Source of the DNA: Phymatolithon calcareum
Lineage: Eukaryota > Rhodophyta > Florideophyceae > Hapalidiales
Assembly: GCA_977006965.1 (NCBI GenBank)
Contig: OZ345358.1
Span: 372,001-436,000, forward strand
Direction: 5' to 3'
DNA: 64,000 nt
In this document: piece by piece, positions 55,599-64,000 of the stretch
How the letters are laid out: each line of letters starts with the position of its first letter
How positions within the stretch are numbered: the stretch's first letter is position 1
Notes under the pieces: model-generated
The model's input: the letters and a program-made list of their open reading frames with translations, nothing else
The model's database searches: none
Told to the model about the DNA's origin: nothing
Translations under genes and position numbers: made by a program

Positions 55599-56545
55599 AG
55601 TAGATTTTTATTTAAAAGTTACCAAAGCATCTGCTGACGCTTGGTGCAACTTCTCGAGTGCCAAGAAAATATGGCTTGATTATGTCCTAGCAAGGGTTTC
55701 GTAGTGGGTCTTCCACATTTGGTAGTCTACAAGAACCCACCTTTGGTGCCCTGAGGGGCTTCGAGGGGGAATAATAGTCCACATTCCTGTGTCACGCGGG
55801 GGTCGGATTTGCAGGGAATGCTTACTCTGCTTTGTGGGGATGGGGGTTGTCAATAGCCTGGAACATGGCCAGGAGCTCGTCAAGTGCTCGCTTAGTCCTG
55901 GTGCCGGCTTCCTTTGTGAATGTATCCTTCAAAAGTCCGTCTTCCATAGCATCTTTCACACACTCACCAGTCTGCTCGATGAGGACGGAGGTACTCATCG
56001 GTGTTAACATTCCATTTGCCCATTTGATTTCTAGTGTCCTGTGACTTCTTGAGTTATATAGCAGGTACAGTGGTAGTATAACTTTCGAGTGTGGGATAGG
56101 TCGCCTTTTCGACTTCTCCGCCTCCGCTGCCGCCTCGATGATCATGGTCTGTTGGTAACTTCTGATGTTCGACTTAGCTGTTGTTTCATATACAGCTTCG
56201 CACGGATAACTGTTCGTCTCGCTAAGCTTCTTCATATTCCTTATCTTCAACCTCTGGTACTGGTCGAGCCGCTCGCGAGTCATTTCTTCCTATCAGTCTC
56301 TGTGCGAATCGTCGGTCGAGAACATCTCTTCTTACCTTGGTTGCAGGATGCGGCACATTGCCCTGGACCAGTCTACATTTCTTTTGCCTGCCTTGCCCAG
56401 AATTTGCCAAAAAACATGGATTCGACCTTCTTGACTTTCGAGGCCACCTTGGCTGTACACGGTGTCAGGTCTAGAGCATATTCCCATCTTGACTGAACTA
56501 GAGATTTGTATTGCTTGATTGATGTTGCGGCATGGACGCTCGATA
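55599..56545 (-). mobile_element. LINE family B, longest copy
   Basis: The 3' end sits on the second GATCTCGACAAGAAGAAGAA. UTR 55600-55825; ORF C-terminus 56283-55822 on the minus strand (motifs RTLEIKWANGMLTP, TKRALDELLAMFQAIDNP). Upstream frames continue, broken, to about 56500 (complement of HGVRS/YSHLD region; LTPCTAK-type thumb remnant). A possible diverged target copy, CTCGATATCAAAAAGAATC, lies at about 56539-56557. Confidence 0.8.
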
Positions 56546-56569
56546 TCAAAAAGAATCAGGAGATTACCA

Positions 56570-56735
56570 CCTGTGGTATAGTGGTCAAACTGACTCCGCG
56601 TACCCGCGCAAATATTGCGGTGCGGTATTAGGCAAGAATGTTGAGGTCGCAGGTTCTAGCCGTGTTCAGTCCAGATGTAGAGGGACGTACACTTTGTGTA
56701 TCTCAGTATCCTGCAATAAAGAAAGAAAGAAAGGG
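56570..56735 (+). mobile_element. tRNA-derived SINE with (AAAG)n tail
   Basis: The A-box TGGTATAGTGG is a perfect consensus match (about 56573-56583). The B-box-like GCAGGTTCTAGCCG is at about 56648-56661. A 60-bp tRNA-unrelated part follows and ends GTATCCTGCAATAAAGAAAG plus AAAG repeats at about 56735. About 165 bp, typical of a SINE transcribed by RNA polymerase III. Confidence 0.75.
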
Positions 56736-57342
56736 ATTCCAGGTTGACACATTGTTGTATGTTTTAACAACGTGAAAGCAATTCGAAGACAATCTGACTG
56801 GTTCTGAACGGGAGACACTTCATACTCCAGCGCCGATTACCAGATCCGGAAAGGTCTGCACCTGACAGCACCCGAGCACTAGATAGAGAAGAAATCAGCA
56901 GGAAGAAGTATCAACCAGTCTTGGTCGCCTCAATGCTCCTTTGGGAGCACACAGAGAGAAGGGTTCAGTTTATGCATCACGCCATGCCCGATCCCCGATA
57001 TGTGAAACAAGCGGTCACTACGGATACACGTGACTAATTGTTGTGCGACGGCATTCTTGAACAGATCGTGGACCTTCGCAAGGTTCTACCAATCTGAGCA
57101 TGCGAAACGTAATAAAGTCTCGTTTTTGAACTGTTTCTTACCGCTGTGCGACAATAAATCCTTCAAAAAAATTCTTGGTTCCCTCTTCTTGTCCACTGGC
57201 GAATTATCCTGTTCCTCTTCCAATGCCAAATTGTGGTATCGTGAGCGATAAACGACATCTTCACGCAACTTATTGGTTTAGAATATCTATTGCGAGAACG
57301 CTGCACAATAACACTATTATTGTCATTGAAATAGTGGAAGTA
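56736..57342. other. No gene seen
   Basis: Unrecognised short frames. Confidence 0.4.
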
Positions 57343-57400
57343 GAAGAAGAAAGGTAGATTTTTACTTAAAAGTTAAGAACGCATCTGCTGACGCTTTGCA
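57343..57400 (-). mobile_element. LINE family B, 3'-end scrap beside (GAA)n
   Basis: GAAGAAGAAAGGTAGATTTT, then TTAAAAGTTAAGAACGCATC and TGCTGACGC: only the last 50 or so bases of the element, again starting at a GAA tract. Confidence 0.75.
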
Positions 57401-57934
57401 TTTGTGGAAGCGGAATGACACATGTCATCAATGACACGCTAAAAGCGCAGCGGACCATATCGCGAGGGCTTGTTCAAGTGATCACGCAGAGAAGTACACC
57501 TCAACAAAACTGACCCAATATGATCCTTCTGTGATATCCACCAATGTTACAGTCTCTGGATGAATCTCATCAATCGACTGCACTTTGTGAGATTCGTCCC
57601 AATTTAGACTGGAAAATATCAGATTACCCAGAACGCTATCAGAGATCACAAAGTATAAACAGCTGTTGAATGCCGATACTCGGATTTTAACCTTGTCTTA
57701 TTTTCAATTCAAAATAAGAACTTAATTCCACAATTCCACGATACAGTACCACTCTAAAACACCACACTACACCACACCAGAGCCGTGATTCCCGGAGTTC
57801 ATCCCCTGCTGTAGCCCCTCCCCGTATGGATGCCCGGATGAGCAACAAATTTATGGAGCATATGCCTTATCCATCATCATGGCGCACACTCGCGCCACCA
57901 TCGCCGTCCACATCTGTCAAACCCAGCATCCGCC
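57401..57934. other. Upstream region of the oxidase gene
   Basis: No repeat recognised. C/A-rich, low-G stretch ACACCACACTACACCACACC at about 57760-57779 lies about 155 bp before the ATG and may belong to the promoter. Confidence 0.35.
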
Positions 57935-59680
57935 ATGCACGCCCTTGTAGTGGTCGCATCGTTCTTCGCATATCTGGCTCTCGTCCTCCCAGCACTATTG
58001 GCAACGTCGACACTGGAAGATGAGGGACGCTGCGCCGCCGTCTCAGCACCAACTTTGAAGGGCAGCGACCGCCTGCCTGGTTTACGTTTTCTCATCAACC
58101 AGTTCAAGTACCGCAAGTACGTCCCCGAGCTCTACCGTTCTGTGCAAAAGCCGCCCAAACATACAAAAGTAGTCGTCATCGGCTCTGGCTTTGGCGGCGC
58201 AATCACGGCCCTGCGCTTGGCACAGGCCGGCATTCAGACCACAGTTCTAGAGCGCGGTCAGGACTGGCCCATCGACCCCTGGCGCAAGATCCACACGTTT
58301 GAGCCAACACGCGACGGCCGCGGCTTATGGCATCGACACTCGTCACGCGTGCCCGTCGGTGCGCGAGATGGCCCGCGCGTGCCAGTAGACTATTTCGGTG
58401 GTGTGCTCGACGTTATCGAATATTCCAACATGCAGGTTGTGCGCGCCGCATGCGTCGGTGGCGGCTCTAAGGTTTTCACCGGCGTCATGATCCAGCCGCG
58501 ACGAGAATACTTTGAGGAGATTTTCGGCCCTTTGGTTTCATTCGACGAGATGGACAAAGTTTACTATCCGCGCGTGCGAAATATGCTCCGTCTCTCACCA
58601 ATCCCGGACGATCTGTACCGATCATCGCCGTTCGGAAAGTCACGCGTATGGGATGAGCAGGCCGTGAATGCAGGATACACTATTGAAAGACCCGATTCCA
58701 TTTTCAATTGGGATGTGCTCCGCGACGAGCTCAATGGTCGTGCGCGCAAGTCTGCCATCATCGGTATGAGTAACATGGGCAACAGCAACGGCGCCAAGTT
58801 CGATGTTACACAGAACTACCTCAAAGAGGCGGAAGCAACCGGCTACGCGCGGGTGTATTCCAATATGCAAGTGAAAGATATTGAAGAGACGAGCAGCGGC
58901 TACCTCATTCGCATCGAACAGCTTTCGCCGACAGGGAGAGTCAGGCGTCGTTACTCGATCGAGAGTGACTACTTAATCCTTGCAGCAGGGTCAATAGGAA
59001 GCACGGAGTTACTGGTGAAGGCGCGCGAGAAGGGTTTGATCGCAGGGTTGAAAGACAACTCAGAAATCGGCCGAGGATGGGGTCCGAACGGTGACGCCGT
59101 CGTGACGCGAAGCTTCAGCAAAATTCAAGGCATCACGCAAGCAGCCCCGTGCACCTCGCTTATCCACGACGCACAGGGTCCTGCTCCCACGACCCTTGAG
59201 GCTTGGTACTCCGTCGGCATTCCCATCAACATTGGAATCCAGGCAGCGCTCGGCATGACATACGACCGCGAAAATCGAGGGCAATTCGTGTACGACGAAA
59301 GGCACGATACGGTGACTCTCGAGTGGCCGAAGGATGCGTCAAACCTGACGGAGATATCGTGCAGACGTATTAATAACATACTCGCGGCATCTAACCCGAA
59401 AAGCATACCGGGAGTCTTCCCTGTGTCGCCAGACGTATGGGCCGGCACGACGGGGCACCCGTTAGGAGGTGCCGTGCTGGGAAAGGCGACGGACGCGTAC
59501 GGTCGTGTGAAAGGTGTAGCACGCCTTTATGTCATGGACGCAGCAGTCATTCCGGGCACTACCGGTGCCGTGAATCCGGCGCTGACAGTCAGTGCATTGA
59601 CTGAGCGCAATATAGAGAAGATCATCCAAGCGGACTTTGAACAGCGTGACGGCGGTACGTGTCGAGAAACAAGTTGTTGA
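57935..59680 (+). CDS. Cholesterol-oxidase-like GMC flavoprotein, secreted or ER-targeted
   Basis: 581 residues, intronless. Residues 1-23 form a hydrophobic leader (ALVVVASFFAYLALVLPALL). The FAD-binding Rossmann loop VVVIGSGFGGAITALRLAQAG is at about 79-99. GGGSKVFTGVM (about 175-185) and WGPNGDAVV (about 382-390) match bacterial type I cholesterol oxidases, as does the C-terminus: GHPLGGAVLGKATDAYGRV with catalytic His508, and GAVNPALTVSALTERN with Asn547. In the bacterial enzyme a Glu drives the double-bond isomerisation; the aligned position here seems to be Tyr or Ser (AWYSVGIP), so only alcohol oxidation may remain. The substrate is likely a sterol or similar 3-hydroxy compound. Bacterial-like sequence in a eukaryotic context suggests ancient transfer. 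Confidence 0.85.
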   Translation: MHALVVVASFFAYLALVLPALLATSTLEDEGRCAAVSAPTLKGSDRLPGLRFLINQFKYRKYVPELYRSVQKPPKHTKVVVIGSGFGGAITALRLAQAGIQTTVLERGQDWPIDPWRKIHTFEPTRDGRGLWHRHSSRVPVGARDGPRVPVDYFGGVLDVIEYSNMQVVRAACVGGGSKVFTGVMIQPRREYFEEIFGPLVSFDEMDKVYYPRVRNMLRLSPIPDDLYRSSPFGKSRVWDEQAVNAGYTIERPDSIFNWDVLRDELNGRARKSAIIGMSNMGNSNGAKFDVTQNYLKEAEATGYARVYSNMQVKDIEETSSGYLIRIEQLSPTGRVRRRYSIESDYLILAAGSIGSTELLVKAREKGLIAGLKDNSEIGRGWGPNGDAVVTRSFSKIQGITQAAPCTSLIHDAQGPAPTTLEAWYSVGIPINIGIQAALGMTYDRENRGQFVYDERHDTVTLEWPKDASNLTEISCRRINNILAASNPKSIPGVFPVSPDVWAGTTGHPLGGAVLGKATDAYGRVKGVARLYVMDAAVIPGTTGAVNPALTVSALTERNIEKIIQADFEQRDGGTCRETSC

Positions 59681-59890
59681 TCAGCACGACAGCGAGAGTA
59701 TCGGCAACTGGGTTGGCAATGTAGCGGCACGGAATTCTAACAGTTGCAGTGCCTCATGCAGCCGCGCCTCCACTGCTCTCAAGGAGTTGAAGACGGCCCA
59801 TGTGTGCATTTTGGCGGTCATAGGAACAGATTTCTGTGGCAGGTACGAACGGCTCCGTGGGAATTTTTTCTCAAGATGGCACGTCTTGCA

Positions 59891-59938
59891 ACGACATCAT
59901 GTCGTTGGAGAGGCATCCATGATGGATGCCTCTCCAAC
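59891..59938 (+). repeat. Two adjacent hairpins downstream of the oxidase gene
   Basis: ACGACATCATGTCGT (59891-59905) is followed by 16-bp perfect arms (GTTGGAGAGGCATCCA at 59904-59919, inverse at 59923-59938) with loop TGA. They lie about 210 bp after the stop codon. Possible 3'-end processing structure or remnant of a foldback element. Confidence 0.6.
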
Positions 59939-60434
59939 CGCCGTGTGTTCTAAAAATCTGGGCTCTTGCTACGTGCGGCGTATATGAAACCGCCCGATTC
60001 TTCTAGACATTCCATGTCCTGGCAATAAATTGGGACCGGGCTTCTCCCGCACTATACCAACTTATGGTACGGAAGGGAAATTCGAATTGAGGAGATCTTA
60101 GGAGTGTAGAGCGTGGTTGATACGGAAGACAGCGAGAAGATGCTCTGTTACTCAAATTGATGTTTTGTGTCGCAAAACGGCAATGAACAGTTCAGGACAA
60201 AAGAAGAGTTTATTACCTTTCGCGTGCTCAGCGTTGTAGAACCTCAAGGAGGTCCACGTGCTGTTCAAGAATGTCGTCACACACCAGATAGTCGTGGTGA
60301 TCCGTTATGACCGCTGGTTTCCCAGAACGGGGACCGGGCATGGCGCGACGCCTACACCGGCCACTTCTCTCCGTGCGCTCCAGAAGGAGCGCTTAGCCGA
60401 CCAAAACTTGTTGATAGTCCTTCCGACTGCCTTC
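59939..60434. other. No gene seen
   Basis: Unrecognised intergenic sequence. Confidence 0.4.
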
Positions 60435-60445
60435 CAACACAATGG

Positions 60446-61230
60446 TTTTTTTTTTTTTTGAATTTTGAATTTATTAAACGCCCTCAGAAACACTCATAAG
60501 ACTGTAAGGGAGATGCGTTTCAGATGCTACTACCTTGGTAGCTCCGTTACTCTGTTAAAGCCCGCAAAAGCTCGTTGCTATCGTCGTAGCCCTAGCTGCA
60601 AAAACCCTCCTCCATGGAGGGAAAAGCTTAGAGTCCACTTGTCCTGTTCGCGTGAATCTCAGCGTCGCCGTTCTATTTTGTCTTGGTCTATTCCATGTCG
60701 TCATAAAAGACGATTGTGAAGAATAGTACTTTGTCAAGTGCCTTTTCAGTCTCACTAGTCTCCTCTTCTGTTAGTCGATATCTTTGAAGGTACACTTCGA
60801 GCTTGTTCATGAGAGTTGGTACGATTTCACCGAATTTTTCTTCCAGAAGAGTGGTACTCAATGGGGGAAAACGTCCGAATGCCCATTTAATCGCCAATTG
60901 GCGGTGACGTGCTTTCGGTAGTCTGATGATGGCGGGAGTAGACCCGGGAATATCATAAGGAATTTTCCTCTTTCTGCTCGCCTCCAAGCCGTCTCCTTCG
61001 TCTTTAAAGAGCAAGTCCCTCAACGATTTTGCTGAAACTCGTTGCTTAAGATAGGTTAGTGCCGTCTCGAATAGGTCGTGATGTAACATTGATGATATGT
61101 CACGACACACCCATTGCAATTCCTCAACGTCTCTTTCCTCTCTTGGGACTGTGAGCAGGCCCATTTTTCTTGTTCTGGCTCGTTCAAGCATTCGTAACGC
61201 TAGAACTAGTCTTCTGTCTTCTGCATTATT
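60446..61230 (-). mobile_element. LINE family A, 785-bp insertion
   Basis: Bounded by CAACACAATGG at 60435-60445 and 61231-61241. On the minus strand: 182 codons of the ORF C-terminus (61236-60688, matching 15190-15735, ending FYDDME), then the full 3' UTR and an A-run of about 14 at 60446. No stop interrupts the ORF part, which makes this the best-preserved family-A copy. Confidence 0.93.
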
Positions 61231-61294
61231 CAACACAATGGTGTGCTCGGGTGCTGTCGCATTTATACCATTCCGTATCTGGCCATTGGCGCTG

Positions 61295-61941
61295 GAGTAT
61301 GGGGATATTTGATGATTTTATTTTTGAGAGCTCCCAAAGCCTCACCTTGGAGTAACGGGGCAGCTCTTGCATAATCTCTACGCTATAGTCATCTGGCTGC
61401 TCAAAACGTTCTTGATTCGTAATTCTCTCCCAACAAGAGCTCCGGTAAGTCTCTTGCACTCAAACTCAATTTCTGTACTCATCTTCGATGACGCTAGAGT
61501 ACGTTGTAAGGCGACTAGTTCGACCACCGCGGTAATCCCACAGTACGCACCCAACACTGATTTCCTCCAAAGGGGTGCTCGGTTGAATGTCAACCTTAGG
61601 CACCTTAAACGTGTTGTTCTTTCTCCTATGTAAAGGATCCCTGGTAGCTTGCCTTCAATAGGAATCTTCATTGACCTGCCTTCTTCTTCCTTTTCCCATA
61701 CCTTAATTGTTTCTTCTCTCCTCCTCTTCTTCGTGACAGATCCCTCCTGGGCTTTTTGAAGGGCTTGTCGCAAGTCTTCATACATCTTGAGATATTCAAT
61801 ATCCTTCATTGCTTCCTTTACGTCCTCATCTCTTCCAACGTACTCTTCTGTTTCTTCAAGGCGCTTTTTGTGCCTTACCAGGCTTAATGCAAACCTTTCT
61901 GCTTGATGACGTCTCCTCATCTGCGCTGGAGTATGAAGCAT
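61295..61941 (-). mobile_element. LINE family D, ORF C-terminus and 3' UTR
   Basis: The 187-codon minus frame, 61941-61378, is uninterrupted: RRRHQAERFALSLVRHKKRL, a charged coiled-coil-like stretch, then RLRCLRLTFNRAPLWRKSVL. The 3' UTR ends at about 61297 (plus-strand GGGGATATTTG). The 5' end is truncated at about 61945. The open frame suggests a recent insertion. Confidence 0.85.
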
Positions 61942-62568
61942 CTAGTTAGACTGTCTCCGAAATTGATGTCTTGTTATGAGAAATCAGGCGGCAGTGTGCG
62001 AGATGGAGCCATCTGAGCCCCGTTGTTTCTTGTCTTCTCGACAGTGATTATCTCAGACCTCGAATTTGCGACATTTTGGGCGTTCTGAAAAATAAAACAC
62101 TACATATCCCCAACTTATGGTACGAGCGCAATATGGATACTGTACCAAGGAGTACGCCAATCTCGTGGAGAAGAAGATACGTTCGCTCGAGGGATACAAA
62201 CTGGATGATCTTGGTTACAAGTGTCGCCTGAAGTCCTTCTTGGTGAGGGATCTCACTTCTGTACGGAATACCGGGGAAGCAATTCCTTTTAATGCCCTGC
62301 GAGTCCGCTAAGCTCCACAACGTACTACGCCGCCTGGCAAAGAGCCATGTCTTTGGCTTCTCCAGGATTTCCTCAAACGGTCTCACCGCTAATAGCCCTG
62401 ATTGGTGTTTCAGGTGTCTAGAATGATCATGGTTGGGACGAAGCGATGCTGTACGGATATGTAGTGGGACAGGCTCCCGTCTCCCGATGAGAAATTTTTA
62501 TCAAGCGTATAGAAGTATGTACCAAGTACTGGTTACCAGAACAATACATTGCAAATGGTAAGGCGGGG
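61942..62568. other. No gene seen
   Basis: Intergenic 3' flank of glycosyltransferase copy 2; frames unrecognised. Confidence 0.4.
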
Positions 62569-64000
62569 CTACCGCACCATTCGCAGTTTGAACATAATAA
62601 CAGCGGCTTCAGCACGCTGCGCCAGCTTATCATGTCTCAAAATTCCTGTAGGATCATTGCTCGTGTACGTAAATCGCAAATGCCTATCATTTTCCCCCTT
62701 GCCAATCGCCTCATTCAGCGGCAGTGGCAGTACCGCGATCCCCCTCGCGTAAGTCTGTACAATCTGCATGGACATTCCGCTTTGACTTCCGATGAAAAAG
62801 TCTGCGGCAATCATATCATGTAAAGCTTGTACAGTATCCGACGCGATATGCAATTTGATCTGCAACCCCTCTATGCTCCCCTTCAAGCGCTTCATCCGTC
62901 TCGCAATGAGTTGGTCCCAATGACCATCTTTCGCAATCTCTCCGCGCTCGGTCGCGTACACGGGAGCCATCGCTCTGACGTCATGGTTGTTCTTGATGTG
63001 CCCGTTTCGGACAAGGCCCTCCGAGTAGATGTTTACAGTCACCGGGGTGGCACGCTCAATTGCATCGTCGAGAGCGGTTTTGATCTCACATATCACGTCT
63101 GCGTAAGTGACGTCGGGGATCATCTGCCGATTGGTGTACATGAAAAAATCGCCGCGTCGCACGTGCACCGCAATTTGTATCCGCTTGGGTGATATCGAGA
63201 GAGTGCGTGACGTGTTTGGAGGATACATGGCCATGCGACGCGTCTTGATGGTACCTGCACCGGGCGGTGAGGCAGTAGTGCCGTACTTTGCATGGTAGTC
63301 CCAATATAGCTTACGCATAAAGTCGCCGGTCTCACGAAAGTATCCGGTACGATAATCAAGATGGCATTTGCTCGGTGTCATTTGGAACATCGTGTTCGGC
63401 AAGGTGTGGTTCGCCATGAACTCATCTGCTTTCTCCTGGCACACGGGCCACATTTTCTGATTGAGAAAACAATCTATGACCGCAGGGGGAATGACCACAA
63501 GGTTGTCAAACTCCCCGCCCTTATCACGCGACTTCAGACGCTTGCACATGACGTTGTTTTTAACTGATGGTTCGCAGCCATCGAAAATGTTTACGATCTT
63601 CGCACACGAGCGACGCAATACGCGGAAACGGTAATCTACACCCTCCGCCCATCCGAATAGACGTTCCACGGCGTAGAAGTCGCCAACAGGTGTGATGGAA
63701 CCGTACACTGCTTGGCGATGTGCGTAGCCAAGATTAAGGCGTGAAGAAATAAGAAGTTCAAAGTTGACGATCCCGAATCTGTGGCCGAGACCGTCACCGA
63801 GAACGGTGGGTATGGTCGAGATGAATATGCGGTTTCGGCGGGCATAGCGTGGTGCGACCGAGGACTGATTTGTGGTCCTCCATGGCACATGGTCAAATCG
63901 GGAAAGGAAGATATATCGCTCAGGGTTCACAAAGCGTCGCAGTGTCGCGAATTTGTCGCTTCGTATGCTGTACTCGATGAACAAGACCAGAGCGCAAGAC
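62569..64000 (-). CDS. HxRRGD glycosyltransferase (fucosyltransferase-like), copy 2, 5' end cut
   Basis: At least 476 codons, open through the right edge, so the start lies outside the window. The first residues seen (SCALVLFIEYS) are the end of the same N-terminal membrane anchor as in copy 1. Shared motifs: LGDGLGHRFGIVNFE, IAVHVRRGDFFMYT, DVTYADVICEIKTALDDA and ADFFIGSQSGMS. Differences from copy 1 are spread along the protein and mostly conservative, so both copies look functional. Predicted type II Golgi enzyme; donor and acceptor unknown. Confidence 0.7.
   Translation of the reverse strand, partial: SCALVLFIEYSIRSDKFATLRRFVNPERYIFLSRFDHVPWRTTNQSSVAPRYARRNRIFISTIPTVLGDGLGHRFGIVNFELLISSRLNLGYAHRQAVYGSITPVGDFYAVERLFGWAEGVDYRFRVLRRSCAKIVNIFDGCEPSVKNNVMCKRLKSRDKGGEFDNLVVIPPAVIDCFLNQKMWPVCQEKADEFMANHTLPNTMFQMTPSKCHLDYRTGYFRETGDFMRKLYWDYHAKYGTTASPPGAGTIKTRRMAMYPPNTSRTLSISPKRIQIAVHVRRGDFFMYTNRQMIPDVTYADVICEIKTALDDAIERATPVTVNIYSEGLVRNGHIKNNHDVRAMAPVYATERGEIAKDGHWDQLIARRMKRLKGSIEGLQIKLHIASDTVQALHDMIAADFFIGSQSGMSMQIVQTYARGIAVLPLPLNEAIGKGENDRHLRFTYTSNDPTGILRHDKLAQRAEAAVIMFKLRMVR

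Noticed and set aside
45082-64000. Biosynthetic gene cluster (prenyltransferase, oxidase, glycosyltransferases)
   Set aside because: Genes are 7-20 kb apart, on both strands, separated by mobile elements; co-regulation is not supported by anything visible.

Overview
This window is nuclear DNA from an intron-poor eukaryote. Bacterial origin is unlikely: there are no operons, there are many 5'-truncated LINE copies with poly(A) or microsatellite tails and target-site duplications, tRNA-derived SINEs, hAT and Tc1/mariner elements, and a multi-kilobase satellite. All six convincing host genes lack visible introns and are isolated between kilobases of repeats. The alpha-carbonic anhydrase carries an N-terminal extension that looks like a plastid transit peptide. 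Together this fits a red alga with a repeat-rich, intron-poor genome (a Chondrus-like layout), but that is inference; nothing here proves the lineage.

Layout. 0-10 kb: mostly unrecognised sequence, with a dispersed repeat family that carries a conserved reading frame (including an inverted pair at 3.5-4.9 kb), an unknown minus-strand gene broken by a tiny LINE insertion, and a family-A LINE 3' end. 10.2-11.0 kb: alpha-carbonic anhydrase. 11.2-13.1 kb: a TA-flanked DNA transposon whose ends carry the palindrome CCCTCAATTGAGGG. 13.3-18.1 kb: a GC-rich block, nested LINE fragments and a dead Tc1/mariner element with a nested insertion. 19.3-21.1 kb: a hAT-type MITE, then a bacterial-looking GT1 glycosyltransferase. 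22-28.4 kb: a perfect palindrome, another dispersed repeat copy, a small secreted peptide, tRNA-like and hairpin sequences, and a decayed RecQ-type helicase preceded by a tyrosine-recombinase-like segment. 28.65-33.81 kb: about 515 copies of a 10-bp satellite. 35.5-36.8 kb: a decayed gag gene. 38.1-39.0 kb: a UbiA-type prenyltransferase. 39.9-44.6 kb: a second MITE and LINE debris. 45.1-46.6 kb: a membrane-anchored HxRRGD (fucosyltransferase-like) glycosyltransferase. 47.5-57.4 kb: a 93-bp MITE, a second copy of the CCCTCAATTGAGGG transposon inserted in a retroelement, many LINE and SINE fragments, and one 1.7-kb LINE copy that keeps the reverse-transcriptase core. 57.9-59.7 kb: a cholesterol-oxidase-like GMC flavoprotein. 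60.4-61.9 kb: two more LINE copies. 62.6-64.0 kb: a second HxRRGD glycosyltransferase, cut by the window edge.

The host genes do not form an obvious pathway. Three encode glycosyltransferases, one a prenyltransferase and one a sterol-oxidase-like enzyme, so a specialised-metabolism or cell-surface theme is possible but unproven. The most informative content is the mobile DNA. The second CCCTCAATTGAGGG transposon can be compared directly with an uninterrupted paralogous site at 40.87-40.91 kb. One LINE family has its 3' ends beside (GAA)n tracts, and one of its insertions is only about 42 bp long between 20-bp duplications. LINE copies fall into families called A to F here; these labels are mine.
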